A stretch of DNA of 64,000 nt, taken from Billgrantia sulfidoxydans (lineage in GTDB: Bacteria > Pseudomonadota > Gammaproteobacteria > Pseudomonadales > Halomonadaceae). Of the stretch, positions 55,176 to 64,000 are shown one piece after another (within the stretch, counting starts at the first letter, position 1; every line of letters begins with the position of its first letter). Where the stretch lies: assembly GCF_017868775.1 (NCBI RefSeq), contig NZ_CP053381.1:2294001-2358000 (forward strand). The letters run 5' to 3'. Position numbers and translations under genes: made by a program. The notes beneath the pieces are model-generated. The model was not told the DNA's origin and did no database searches. It saw only the letters and a program-made list of their open reading frames with translations.

Positions 55176-56069
55176 ATGACCGTCAAGCAGCTTCGCGCCT
55201 TCCTCGCCGTGGCCCAGAGCCTCAGCTTTACCCAGGCCTGCGAGCGGCTGCACCTGTCGCAACCGGCGCTGAGCCTGGCCATCAAGGGGCTCGAGGAGAC
55301 CCTGGGCGGCCCCCTGCTGATTCGCAGCACACGCAGCGTGCGCCTCACGCCGGAGGGCGAGATCCTGGTGCCGCTGGCCAAGCGCCTGCTGGCCGACTGG
55401 GACAACGCCGAGGAACTGCTGCGCCAGCGCTTCACCCTGCAGCTCGGGCGGGTGGCCCTGGCCGCCATGCCCTCCATCGCCTGCAATCGGCTGCCTCGCG
55501 CGCTGAGGCGCTTCCGCGAGCGTTTTCCCCGGGTCAACGTGACGGTGCACGACGTGATCAACGAGCAGGTGATCGACATGGTGCGCCACCAGCGGGTCGA
55601 GCTGGGCATCGCCTTCGAGCCCGAAACCCGCGAGGGCATCGACTTCCTGCCGCTGTTCGACGACACCTTCGTTGCCGTGCTGCCGCCGGATTCCCCCTTG
55701 GTCGCCGCCGAATCGGTCGACTGGAAGGCCCTGCTCTCGCACGACTTCATCGCCCTGCAGCGCCCCTCCATGGTACGCATCCTGCTGGAACAGGCCCTGG
55801 CGCGCCGGCAAACGGAGCTGCCGGTGGCGTTCGAGAGCCATCAGCTGGCGACGGTCGGTCGCATGGTGGCCAGCGGTCTCGGCGTCAGCGCCGTGCCCAC
55901 ACTGTGCCGCGAGCAGATGCATGAGCTCGGCGCTCGCTGCGTGCCACTCTTCGACCCCCAGATCCGCCGTACCGTAGGCGTGGTAGTGGGTGCCGGGCAG
56001 GAGCTTTCGATTGCGGCGCGGGCGCTGTTCGACGTGCTGCAGACGACGCTGTGCGAGCCGTCAGCGTGA
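55176..56069 (+). CDS. LysR-type regulator divergent from scoAB
   Basis: A 297-residue LysR regulator: DNA-binding domain at about 1-60 (SFTQACERLHLSQPALSLAIKGLEE) and effector domain from about 90. Its divergent position and shared AT-rich spacer suggest that it controls the CoA-transferase operon, with acetoacetate, hydroxybutyrate or an acyl-CoA as possible effector. The ATG at 55176 fits the family start; no strong ribosome site is seen. Confidence 0.88.
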   Translation: MTVKQLRAFLAVAQSLSFTQACERLHLSQPALSLAIKGLEETLGGPLLIRSTRSVRLTPEGEILVPLAKRLLADWDNAEELLRQRFTLQLGRVALAAMPSIACNRLPRALRRFRERFPRVNVTVHDVINEQVIDMVRHQRVELGIAFEPETREGIDFLPLFDDTFVAVLPPDSPLVAAESVDWKALLSHDFIALQRPSMVRILLEQALARRQTELPVAFESHQLATVGRMVASGLGVSAVPTLCREQMHELGARCVPLFDPQIRRTVGVVVGAGQELSIAARALFDVLQTTLCEPSA

Positions 56070-56147
56070 GTGGAAGCGCTGGGCAGTAAGGGCCCGATCC
56101 ATTAGCATGTGCGGCTATTGTCACGACGTCACATCGAGGAGTCAGGC

Positions 56148-57017
56148 ATGTCGACCCTGAAGGGGCTCGTCAGCGCATTGCTACTGGTGGTCACCACCCT
56201 GTTCTGGTCGGTTCCCCTGATCCTGTTGACCCTGCTCAAGCTGATCACGCCGACGCGCCCCCTGCGGTTGATCGTGCTGCGCGGCCTCAATGGCGTGGCG
56301 CTGAACTGGATCGGCTGCAACCTGTGGTGGATGCGCCACTGGCTCAAGCCTCGCCTCGAGGCGACCCTGCCCGAAGGCCTGTCGCCCGAACAGCGCTGGC
56401 TGGTGATCTCCAATCACCGCAGCTGGACCGACATCTTCATGTTGCTCATGGTGCTGCACCGGCGCATCCCGATGCCGCGCTTCTTCCTCAAGCAGCAGCT
56501 CATCTGGATACCGATCGTGGGGCTCGCCTGGTGGGCCCTCGAGTTCCCTTTCATGCGCCGCTACCGCCGCGAGCAGATCGAGCGCAATCCGCAACTGGCG
56601 GAGGTCGACCGCAAGGCGACCGAGCGCCTGTGCGAGCGCGCCCGCGAGATGCCGCTCGCCATCTTCAACTTCGTTGAAGGCACGCGATTTACCCCGCTCA
56701 AGCGCGATGCGCAGAATAGCCCCTTCCGCCATCTGCTTCGCCCCAAGGCCGGCGGTGTCGCCCAGGTGCTGAGCCTGCTGGGTGCCCAGCTCGACGGTAT
56801 CCTCGACGTGACCTTGCACTATGCCAACCCGGACCCGACCTTCTGGGGCTTCCTGTGCGGACGCGAAGGGCCGATAACGCTCGAGGCTCGCCGACTCGAG
56901 GTACCGGGCTGGATGCTCGACAGTCGCTACCATGACGATCCGCACTACAAGGAACGCTTCCACTCATGGCTCAACGCCCTGTGGCAGGAAAAAGACCAGG
57001 CGCTCGCATCGCGCTGA
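56148..57017 (+). CDS. PlsC-family acyltransferase (YihG-like)
   Basis: A 289-residue membrane-bound lysophosphatidate-type acyltransferase. The catalytic H-x4-D is NHRSWTD (His90, Asp95), the glycerol-phosphate site is VEGTRFT, and hydrophobic segments at about 10-35 and 110-125 attach it to the membrane. It resembles E. coli YihG, a second LPA acyltransferase, more than PlsC. GAGGAG precedes ATG 56148. The 3' end overlaps the next gene by 52 bases in another frame. Confidence 0.86.
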   Translation: MSTLKGLVSALLLVVTTLFWSVPLILLTLLKLITPTRPLRLIVLRGLNGVALNWIGCNLWWMRHWLKPRLEATLPEGLSPEQRWLVISNHRSWTDIFMLLMVLHRRIPMPRFFLKQQLIWIPIVGLAWWALEFPFMRRYRREQIERNPQLAEVDRKATERLCERAREMPLAIFNFVEGTRFTPLKRDAQNSPFRHLLRPKAGGVAQVLSLLGAQLDGILDVTLHYANPDPTFWGFLCGREGPITLEARRLEVPGWMLDSRYHDDPHYKERFHSWLNALWQEKDQALASR

Positions 57018-57916
57018 CGCTGCTTTACGTACTGGCACTGCTGTCGCTCGTCGCTTGCGCCTCGCCCGGCGGCGAGGTCCAGCGCAGCAGCGATCCCGGC
57101 ATTGCCGGCAGTTGGGTCGTGGTACAGCGCGGCGACACCCTCGGCAGCATCGCCGCCCGTGCCGACGTGCCGCTGGCCCGCCTGCAGCGCTTCAACCCCG
57201 GCGTCAACGCCAATCGCCTGGCGGTCGGCCAGCGCCTGCTGATTCCCACCCAGCAGGAGCGAGCCCCCTCCGGCGGCCCCTACCGCTACCAGATTCGCCC
57301 CGGCGATACCTTCTCGGCGGTCGCACGGCGCTTTGGCACCACGCCGGCGCGCATCCAGTCGGCCAACCCCGGTGTGGCGCCAACCCGCCTGCGCGTGGGC
57401 CAGCTCATCCAGGTCCCCCTGCGCGGCTCGACCACGACGACGACCGCCCGCTCGTCAAGCGCTTCGAGCAGTCGCGCCAATACCCCGAGCCGCCCTGCCA
57501 GCCCCCCAGCGGCAGCGTCCGCACCGAGTTCGGTGCCGGGTTCGGCGCGGAACTGGCCCTGGCCACTCGAGGATTATCGTGTCGTGCGTGCCTACGGCAC
57601 CGACAGCCGCGGCACCCTGCAACCGATGCTGCTCGCCACCAACCGTGGTGCGCGGGCCAAGGCGGTCGCCGACGGCGACGTTCGCTTCGCCGGCAGCATG
57701 CGTCAGCTCGGTCGCGTCGTGATCGTGCACCATGCCGACAACCTGCAGAGCGTCTACGCGCTGTGCGACAAGCTGCTGGTGGACGACGGCGCGCGTGTCA
57801 GCCGCGGCACGCCGCTGTGCGAGGTGGGCTTCAGCAATGCCACGGAGCGTTTCGACCTGCTGTTCGACATACGTCTCGGCGGCAAGCCGATCGACCCGCG
57901 CCGGGTGCTGCGCTAG
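56966..57916 (+). CDS. LysM-LytM lipoprotein, NlpD/ActS-like, without zinc ligands
   Basis: A 316-residue predicted lipoprotein: positive N terminus, hydrophobic 15-28, lipobox LVAC with Cys31. Two LysM repeats follow (about 50-93 and 107-151), a Ser/Thr/Pro linker (155-195), and a C-terminal LytM (M23) domain (205-316). All usual zinc ligands of active LytM enzymes are replaced: the HxGxD segment reads QPMLLATN, YAHND reads YALCD (His to Leu266), and LHFEIR reads LLFDIR (His to Leu299). It is thus probably an amidase activator like NlpD or ActS, not a peptidase. The ATG at 56966 overlaps the acyltransferase gene by 52 bases. Confidence 0.85.
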   Translation: MAQRPVAGKRPGARIALTLLYVLALLSLVACASPGGEVQRSSDPGIAGSWVVVQRGDTLGSIAARADVPLARLQRFNPGVNANRLAVGQRLLIPTQQERAPSGGPYRYQIRPGDTFSAVARRFGTTPARIQSANPGVAPTRLRVGQLIQVPLRGSTTTTTARSSSASSSRANTPSRPASPPAAASAPSSVPGSARNWPWPLEDYRVVRAYGTDSRGTLQPMLLATNRGARAKAVADGDVRFAGSMRQLGRVVIVHHADNLQSVYALCDKLLVDDGARVSRGTPLCEVGFSNATERFDLLFDIRLGGKPIDPRRVLR

Positions 57917-57920
57917 CGCC

Positions 57921-58544
57921 ATGGCGACGCCGGCCTGGGAACGGTGCCTGCCAGCACCGCCGCTGTATCGCTACCGGGGCGTACTGGGAGAGCCCGCGGC
58001 CAGTGAGGTCCTGGCCAGGCTGGACGCGGAGCTGGACTGGCAACAGCCCCGCCTGCGCCTGTACGGGCGCGAGCACCCGATTCCCCGCCGCCAGGTATGG
58101 ATGGGCGACCCCGAGGCGCACTATCGCTACTCGGGGCGTGACTTCGTGCCGCTGGCGTGGCATCCCGACGTCGTCGCGATACGCGAGCGCATCGCCGACC
58201 TGCTGGCGAAGCTGGGTCTCGACATCGCGTTCAACAGCGTGCTGCTCAACCGCTATGCCGATGGCGACGAGCGCATGGGCTGGCACAGCGACGACGAGCC
58301 GGAGCTCGGCGACAACCCCGTCATCGCCGCCGTCACACTGGGCAGCGAACGGCCGCTGCGGTTCCGCTGGAAACAGGGCGGCGACCCACCCTTCAATGTC
58401 TGGCTGCCCCACGACAGCCTGCTGCTGATGGGACCCGGCTGCCAGGCGAAGCTGCAGCACGCCCTGCTGCCCAGGCGCGTCCCCGGGCTGCGCATCAGCC
58501 TCACCTTCCGGCGCGTGCTGACACGCCCCCGGCGCCGGCGCTGA
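57921..58544 (+). CDS. alkB: AlkB-like 2-oxoglutarate/Fe(II) dioxygenase
   Basis: AlkB demethylates alkylated bases in DNA by oxidation. The 207-residue protein has the iron ligands His122 and Asp124 (WHSDDE) and His180 (LQHALLPRR), plus the 2-oxoglutarate arginines in PGLRISLTFR. It is closer to the short AlkB homologues (ABH2-like, with NSVLLNRYADG) than to E. coli AlkB. The ATG at 57921 is four bases after the previous stop and has no clear ribosome site, so it may be coupled to the lipoprotein gene. Confidence 0.88.
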   Translation: MATPAWERCLPAPPLYRYRGVLGEPAASEVLARLDAELDWQQPRLRLYGREHPIPRRQVWMGDPEAHYRYSGRDFVPLAWHPDVVAIRERIADLLAKLGLDIAFNSVLLNRYADGDERMGWHSDDEPELGDNPVIAAVTLGSERPLRFRWKQGGDPPFNVWLPHDSLLLMGPGCQAKLQHALLPRRVPGLRISLTFRRVLTRPRRRR

Positions 58545-58550
58545 GCCCGG

Positions 58551-59825
58551 TCAATGGGCTTGGCGGTAGAGCCCCCACAGGATCGTGATCAACAGCGCGT
58601 AGACCAGCCCGCCGACGGGATAGGTGAGAAAGCTGTAGGTCAAGCCGAAGTCGATGAAGGCGACCGGCACCAGCGTGCCCGCCACCGCCAGCGCCCGCTG
58701 CTCGCCCGAGCCGGCGCCGACCCCGCGGGCGAACAGCCACAGCGGCGTGAAGTAGAGCGCCAGCAGCGCCAGCAGCCCCGGCACCCCGCGCTTGACCCAG
58801 GCGTCGAGGATATCGTTGTGGGCGTGCCAGAAGCGCCCCAGCGCAGGGTCCTGCTCGCCCTCGGCGCCGCGCTCGCGCATGGCGGCCTGGTAGCCGCTGC
58901 CGCCCCACCCGAGCAGCGGGCGCTCCAGTATCAGCTGCGAAGAACCCCGCCACATCTCCAGCCTGGCGCTGACCGAGGTCATCTCGTCGTCCCCCGCCAC
59001 GTACTGGCGCAGGCTGTTGACGGCATTGTCGACGCGCGTGGCCACGCCGGTCTGCGGCATCGCATACAGGCTGCCCAGCAGCGCCATCAGGGCCGCCACC
59101 AGGGTCACCCGCCAGCCCAGCGAGAGGCGGCGGCCATGCCCGCGATAGAGCACCCAGATCGCCAGGGGCAGGCCGATCCAGCCCCCGCGCGACCCGGACA
59201 GCGCCGAGGTGAGCAGGCCCGCCAGGCCACCGACGATCAGCAGCAGCGACCAGGGCCAGCGCTCCCGCCGGGCAAACGACCAGCTCAGGCCCGCGAGGCA
59301 CAGCAGCCCCATCAGCAGGCCGAGGTTACCGAACAGGATGGCGTGCAACGGCTCATGACCGTTGGCACGCGTCGTCCCCTCGACGACGCGCTGCCACAAG
59401 GCCCAGGCGCTCGCCGCCAGGCTGCCCAGCGCCAGGCCGGCCCAGAGCCAGGTGGCACGGACCCTGACCCTGGCGAACGCCACCAGCGCGACCATGGCCA
59501 GCGCGAATGGCCAGGCATTGACCAGACCGGAGGCGCCTTCGCCGTGCAGCAGGAGCATGCCGACCCAGGCCAGGCCCTGCAGCCCCATGGCGGCCACGAG
59601 CAGCAGATCCTCGCGCCGCGGAAACGCATCGACCTGCCCTTCCTCGCCAAGCCAGGCCGCTGCCAGCAGCAGCAGCGGCACGACGATGAGACCCTCCCAC
59701 GGCAGCGCCAGCATCGACGCCCCCAGGGTGAGCATGGCCAGGGCCGACAGCCACGCCTGGCACACGGCTCTCCAGCTGCGCGACATGGATCCGGGGAGCG
59801 GTCGATAGGAATTGTCTTCGATCAT
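58551..59825 (-). CDS. O-antigen ligase/polymerase-family membrane protein
   Basis: A 424-residue protein with about ten to twelve membrane helices and the Wzy_C region: SGSRGGWIGLPLA, then GWGGSGYQAAM and HAHNDILDAWVKRGVPG in the large periplasmic loop, which includes the conserved His. It could be the WaaL ligase joining O-antigen to lipid A-core or a Wzy polymerase; the two cannot be told apart by eye. Its neighbours glmS and the NDP-sugar dehydratase support a surface polysaccharide role. Confidence 0.8.
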   Translation of the reverse strand: MIEDNSYRPLPGSMSRSWRAVCQAWLSALAMLTLGASMLALPWEGLIVVPLLLLAAAWLGEEGQVDAFPRREDLLLVAAMGLQGLAWVGMLLLHGEGASGLVNAWPFALAMVALVAFARVRVRATWLWAGLALGSLAASAWALWQRVVEGTTRANGHEPLHAILFGNLGLLMGLLCLAGLSWSFARRERWPWSLLLIVGGLAGLLTSALSGSRGGWIGLPLAIWVLYRGHGRRLSLGWRVTLVAALMALLGSLYAMPQTGVATRVDNAVNSLRQYVAGDDEMTSVSARLEMWRGSSQLILERPLLGWGGSGYQAAMRERGAEGEQDPALGRFWHAHNDILDAWVKRGVPGLLALLALYFTPLWLFARGVGAGSGEQRALAVAGTLVPVAFIDFGLTYSFLTYPVGGLVYALLITILWGLYRQAH

Positions 59826-59858
59826 GGCAATGGCTCATCCGTTGATACGCTGCCGTCA

Positions 59859-59899
59859 ACGGCGCCCGGGGAACTGCCCTCCTGGCTTCCGGGCGCCGT
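59859..59899 (-). terminator. Hairpin downstream of glmS
   Basis: Perfect 11-base arms (ACGGCGCCCGG 59859-59869 / CCGGGCGCCGT 59889-59899) with a 19-base loop lie between the glmS stop and the ligase-family gene. No U-run follows, so termination may be partial. Confidence 0.45.
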
Positions 59900-59954
59900 G
59901 TCGAAAGATTACCCTCTCAGGATAGTGGAAGCGATGTCCACCCGACCGATTCCT

Positions 59955-61805
<1,851 letters not shown>

Positions 61806-61902
61806 GCTCTCTTCTCCATGAACGGTGCCACGACCTCGAGCCGTGATGCACTGGCTAGGGCAATCAAATCGCGTGCGATGCGCCGGCTGCGATGACACCG
61901 GC

Positions 61903-61924
61903 TGGCGGCCGTCCCGGGCCGCCA
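61903..61924 (-). terminator. Hairpin between the NDP-sugar dehydratase gene and glmS
   Basis: TGGCGGCC (61903-61910) and GGCCGCCA (61917-61924) pair perfectly around a six-base loop, 20 bases past the dehydratase stop. No U-run is present. It may reduce read-through into glmS. Confidence 0.4.
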
Positions 61925-61944
61925 AGGCGTTCGACCGATGCCGC

Positions 61945-63912
61945 CTACTTGTGCCGTTCCAGCACCGGGCGCAGCGGCATGATGGCGACGTTGGAGGCCA
62001 TCGGCGGGGCCTCGCGATGGCGCTTCTCGAGCCACACCAGGTCGACGATCTCGCCCTCCGGCCGGTACGCCGTCGGCGCCTCCAGCAGCAGGCGGCGAAT
62101 CCCGTCGTGCTGGAAGAGACGGCACGCCTCGAACAGCCGGTCGAGGAACGCCTCGAGCCGCGGCCACTCCCAGAACACCTCCTGGGCGGTCATGATGCGC
62201 GGGTGCGAGGTCGCCGCGACGTCGTCGCCCACCAACAGTTCCTCATAGAGCTTCTCGCCCGGACGCAGGCCGCTGTAGGCGATGGCGATGTCGCCATCCG
62301 GACTGTGCTCGTCGCGCACCTTCAACCCCGACAGGCGTACCATCTGCCGCGCCAGGTCGGCGATGCGCACCGGCTCGCCCATGTCGAGCACGAAGACGTC
62401 GCCGCCGCGGGCCATGGCACCCGCCTGGATCACCAACTGGGCGGCCTCGGGGATGGTCATGAAGAAGCGGGTGATGTCCGGGTGGGTCACCGTGATCGGC
62501 CCGCCCGCCTGGATCTGCTCGCGGAACAGCGGCACCACCGAACCGCTGGAACCCAGCACGTTGCCGAAGCGCACCATGCAGAATCGTGTCGCCTCCTGGT
62601 GCTTGGCGAAGGCCTGGCAGATGAGTTCGGCCAGTCGCTTGGTGGTGCCCATGACGTTGGTCGGCCGCACCGCCTTGTCGGTGGACACCAGCACGAAGGT
62701 CTCGACCCCGGCGTCCATCGCCGCACGGGCGGCCGAGAGAGTCCCGAAGACGTTGTTCTGCACGCCCTCTACCACGTTGTGCTCGACCATCGGCACATGC
62801 TTGTAGGCCGCCGCGTGATAGACGGTCTGCACCTCGAAGGCCTTCATCACCGTGGTCAGCCGCTTGCGATGCTGCACCGAACCGAGCAGCGCCTCGATGC
62901 CGACCTCGAGCCCCTCGTCCCTGGCGATGCGGCGCAGCTCCTGCTCGATGCGGTAGAGCCCGAACTCGGAGATCTCGAGCAGCAGCAGCCGCCTGGGTCC
63001 GTGACGCAGCAGCTGGCGACAGAGCTCGGAACCGATGGAGCCCCCTGCGCCGGTGACCAGTACCACCTTGTCGCGAATGTTGGCCTCCATCAGGGTGGGA
63101 TTGGGCGGCACCGGGTCGCGACCGAGCAGATCCTCCACCGCCACGTCGCGCACCTCGCTGATCCTGGCGCGCCCGGTCACCACGTCGACCACGCCGGGAA
63201 TCGTCTGCACCGGGAAGCCCTGCGGCTCCAGCTCGGCGAGGATCTCGCGCCGCCGTGCCCGGCTCACGCTGGGCATGGCCAGCAGCACCCGCGAGGCGCC
63301 ATAGGTGTCGGCCAGGTAGCCGAGCTGGCGCGGCGGATAGACCTTGAGCCCCTCGATGTAGGTGTTCTGCAGGCTCACCGCATCGTCGACGAAGGCGATC
63401 GGCAAATACTCCTCGCCATGGCTGAGCGACACCGCCAGCTGGCGCCCGGCCGCGCCGGCGCCATAGATCACCACCCGCGGCTTATGGCGAATCTGGCTGC
63501 GCAGGTAGATCGCGCGCAGCCCGAAACGCACCCCACCGATGGTGAGCAGCGCCAGCATGGCGTAGATGAAGGGCACGCTGCGCGGGATCCCCAGCGCGAA
63601 GAGATAGCTGGCCAGCGGCAGCGACAGCGCCGACACCACCACCCCGATGACCACGGCACGTATCGCCTTGGGCCCCAGGTAGCGGATCACCGCGCGATAG
63701 AACCCGAGCCGCACGTAGATCACCAGGCTCAGCGGGATCATCACCAGCAAGGCCATCCAGGTCTGCGCCTCGGCCAGGGGCGCCCAGCTCTCCAGGCGCA
63801 GCAGCATGGCCAGCAGGAAGCTGGTGGCGATCAGCACGCAGTCCACCACCAGCTGGATGGTGCGTTTCTGCCGTCTGGGCAGGCGGAACAGGGATTGGAG
63901 CAGGTCTCGCAT
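61945..63912 (-). CDS. FlaA1/WbpM-family NDP-sugar 4,6-dehydratase (membrane-bound)
   Basis: A 655-residue protein with four membrane helices (about 20-130), a first nucleotide-binding fold (IYGAGAAGRQLAV) and the catalytic SDR domain starting VTGAGGSIGSELCRQL. The active site has STDKAVRPTNVMGTTKR: the usual SDR Tyr is Met, giving the Ser-Met-Lys triad of WbpM. Such enzymes act on UDP-GlcNAc, giving precursors of QuiNAc or FucNAc for O-antigen. ATG 63912 follows GGAGAG. The window edge cuts the upstream cluster. Confidence 0.9.
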   Translation of the reverse strand: MRDLLQSLFRLPRRQKRTIQLVVDCVLIATSFLLAMLLRLESWAPLAEAQTWMALLVMIPLSLVIYVRLGFYRAVIRYLGPKAIRAVVIGVVVSALSLPLASYLFALGIPRSVPFIYAMLALLTIGGVRFGLRAIYLRSQIRHKPRVVIYGAGAAGRQLAVSLSHGEEYLPIAFVDDAVSLQNTYIEGLKVYPPRQLGYLADTYGASRVLLAMPSVSRARRREILAELEPQGFPVQTIPGVVDVVTGRARISEVRDVAVEDLLGRDPVPPNPTLMEANIRDKVVLVTGAGGSIGSELCRQLLRHGPRRLLLLEISEFGLYRIEQELRRIARDEGLEVGIEALLGSVQHRKRLTTVMKAFEVQTVYHAAAYKHVPMVEHNVVEGVQNNVFGTLSAARAAMDAGVETFVLVSTDKAVRPTNVMGTTKRLAELICQAFAKHQEATRFCMVRFGNVLGSSGSVVPLFREQIQAGGPITVTHPDITRFFMTIPEAAQLVIQAGAMARGGDVFVLDMGEPVRIADLARQMVRLSGLKVRDEHSPDGDIAIAYSGLRPGEKLYEELLVGDDVAATSHPRIMTAQEVFWEWPRLEAFLDRLFEACRLFQHDGIRRLLLEAPTAYRPEGEIVDLVWLEKRHREAPPMASNVAIMPLRPVLERHK

Positions 63913-63962
63913 GTCGTCTCTCCATGACCGCGGGCGCCGACGCACCCGCCTGATTCCGGGCG

Positions 63963-64000
63963 TCAGGCACAGGCCCGCGCCATGACCTCTTCGAGCACCG
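63963..64000 (-). CDS. C-terminal end of an upstream reading frame (cut by window edge)
   Basis: On the minus strand a frame enters from the right edge and ends VLEEVMARACA-stop at 63963, 50 bases before the dehydratase start. Only a dozen codons are visible, so the product cannot be named and coding is uncertain. Its position suggests another surface-polysaccharide gene. Confidence 0.3.
   Translation of the reverse strand, partial: VLEEVMARACA

Noticed and set aside
61806..61944. glmS ribozyme in the glmS leader
   Set aside because: The leader is short, the organism type does not carry it, and the expected double-pseudoknot core is not visible.
61825..63927. A 700-codon open frame on the plus strand opposite the NDP-sugar dehydratase gene
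   Set aside because: It is His/Gln/Arg-rich with no family resemblance and lies wholly within a well-supported gene on the other strand.

Overview
The window is a contiguous, GC-rich stretch of a gammaproteobacterial chromosome, and gene content and protein sequence point to a Halomonas-like halophile (family Halomonadaceae). The strongest marker is the ectoine operon at the left edge, where ectA is followed by the 5' part of ectB. The codon and base composition look even throughout. I see no insertion sequences, prophage, CRISPR array, rRNA or tRNA, and no gene-free stretch exceeds 300 bases. It is mostly a dense housekeeping region of about 60 genes, many in overlapping operons.

Layout. 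0-1.5 kb: ectoine synthesis. 1.5-6.8 kb: glutathione reductase, beta-carbonic anhydrase, an M24 Xaa-Pro dipeptidase, a YheT-type hydrolase and MsrA. 6.8-16.2 kb: an envelope block on the minus strand, read galU, a divergent UDP-glucose-dehydrogenase-like gene that lacks the catalytic Cys, an unrecognised membrane coiled-coil protein, tamA, tamB. 16.4-17.8 kb: ubiG-mupP (plus). 17.8-28.8 kb: a long minus-strand series, read FmdB-type zinc ribbon, aspS, ruvC, ruvA, ruvB, ybgC, tolQ, tolR, tolA, tolB, pal, cpoB, yciK. 28.9-31.7 kb: a three-gene set (2-hydroxyacid dehydrogenase, ribokinase-like kinase, nucleoside hydrolase). 31.7-35.5 kb: acylphosphatase, leucine dehydrogenase, YihY membrane protein, NadM-Nudix. 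35.7-43.7 kb (minus): HypT-like LysR regulator, cardiolipin synthase, class I fumarase, Nei, UvrB, OsmC-like protein and a small HMA-fold protein. 43.8-49.8 kb: ygfZ, tatD, mscL with a zinc ribbon tail, prfC, and a RegB/RegA-type redox two-component pair. 49.9-55 kb: 3-hydroxybutyrate dehydrogenase, a HybE-like protein, an inositol-phosphatase-family protein, glutaredoxin 1, a DUF1338-like protein and a 3-oxoacid CoA-transferase pair. 55.2-58.5 kb: LysR regulator, acyltransferase, degenerate LytM lipoprotein, AlkB homologue. 58.5-64 kb (minus): O-antigen-ligase family protein, glmS, a FlaA1/WbpM-type NDP-sugar dehydratase, and the end of one more reading frame.

How the parts fit. Envelope upkeep dominates: Tol-Pal, TAM, GalU, GlmS, the NDP-sugar dehydratase, O-antigen ligase, MupP recycling, cardiolipin synthase and an amidase-activator-like lipoprotein. 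Osmotic adaptation (ectoine, MscL), thiol and oxidative defence (Gor, MsrA, GrxA, OsmC, HypT-like regulator) and DNA repair (RuvABC, UvrB, Nei, AlkB) fit a halophilic aerobe. Bdh, the CoA-transferase pair and leucine dehydrogenase suggest use of ketone bodies and amino acids.

I did not find a clearly new multi-gene system. The most unusual items are the Ugd-like probable pseudoenzyme next to galU, an 11-unit near-identical DNA repeat inside tolA, a perfect palindrome of two consensus DnaA boxes at about 53.46 kb, two hairpin-rich intergenic elements (35.5 and 40.85 kb), and several orphan or degenerate genes. All family assignments come from reading the sequence and remembered family features; no database search was run.
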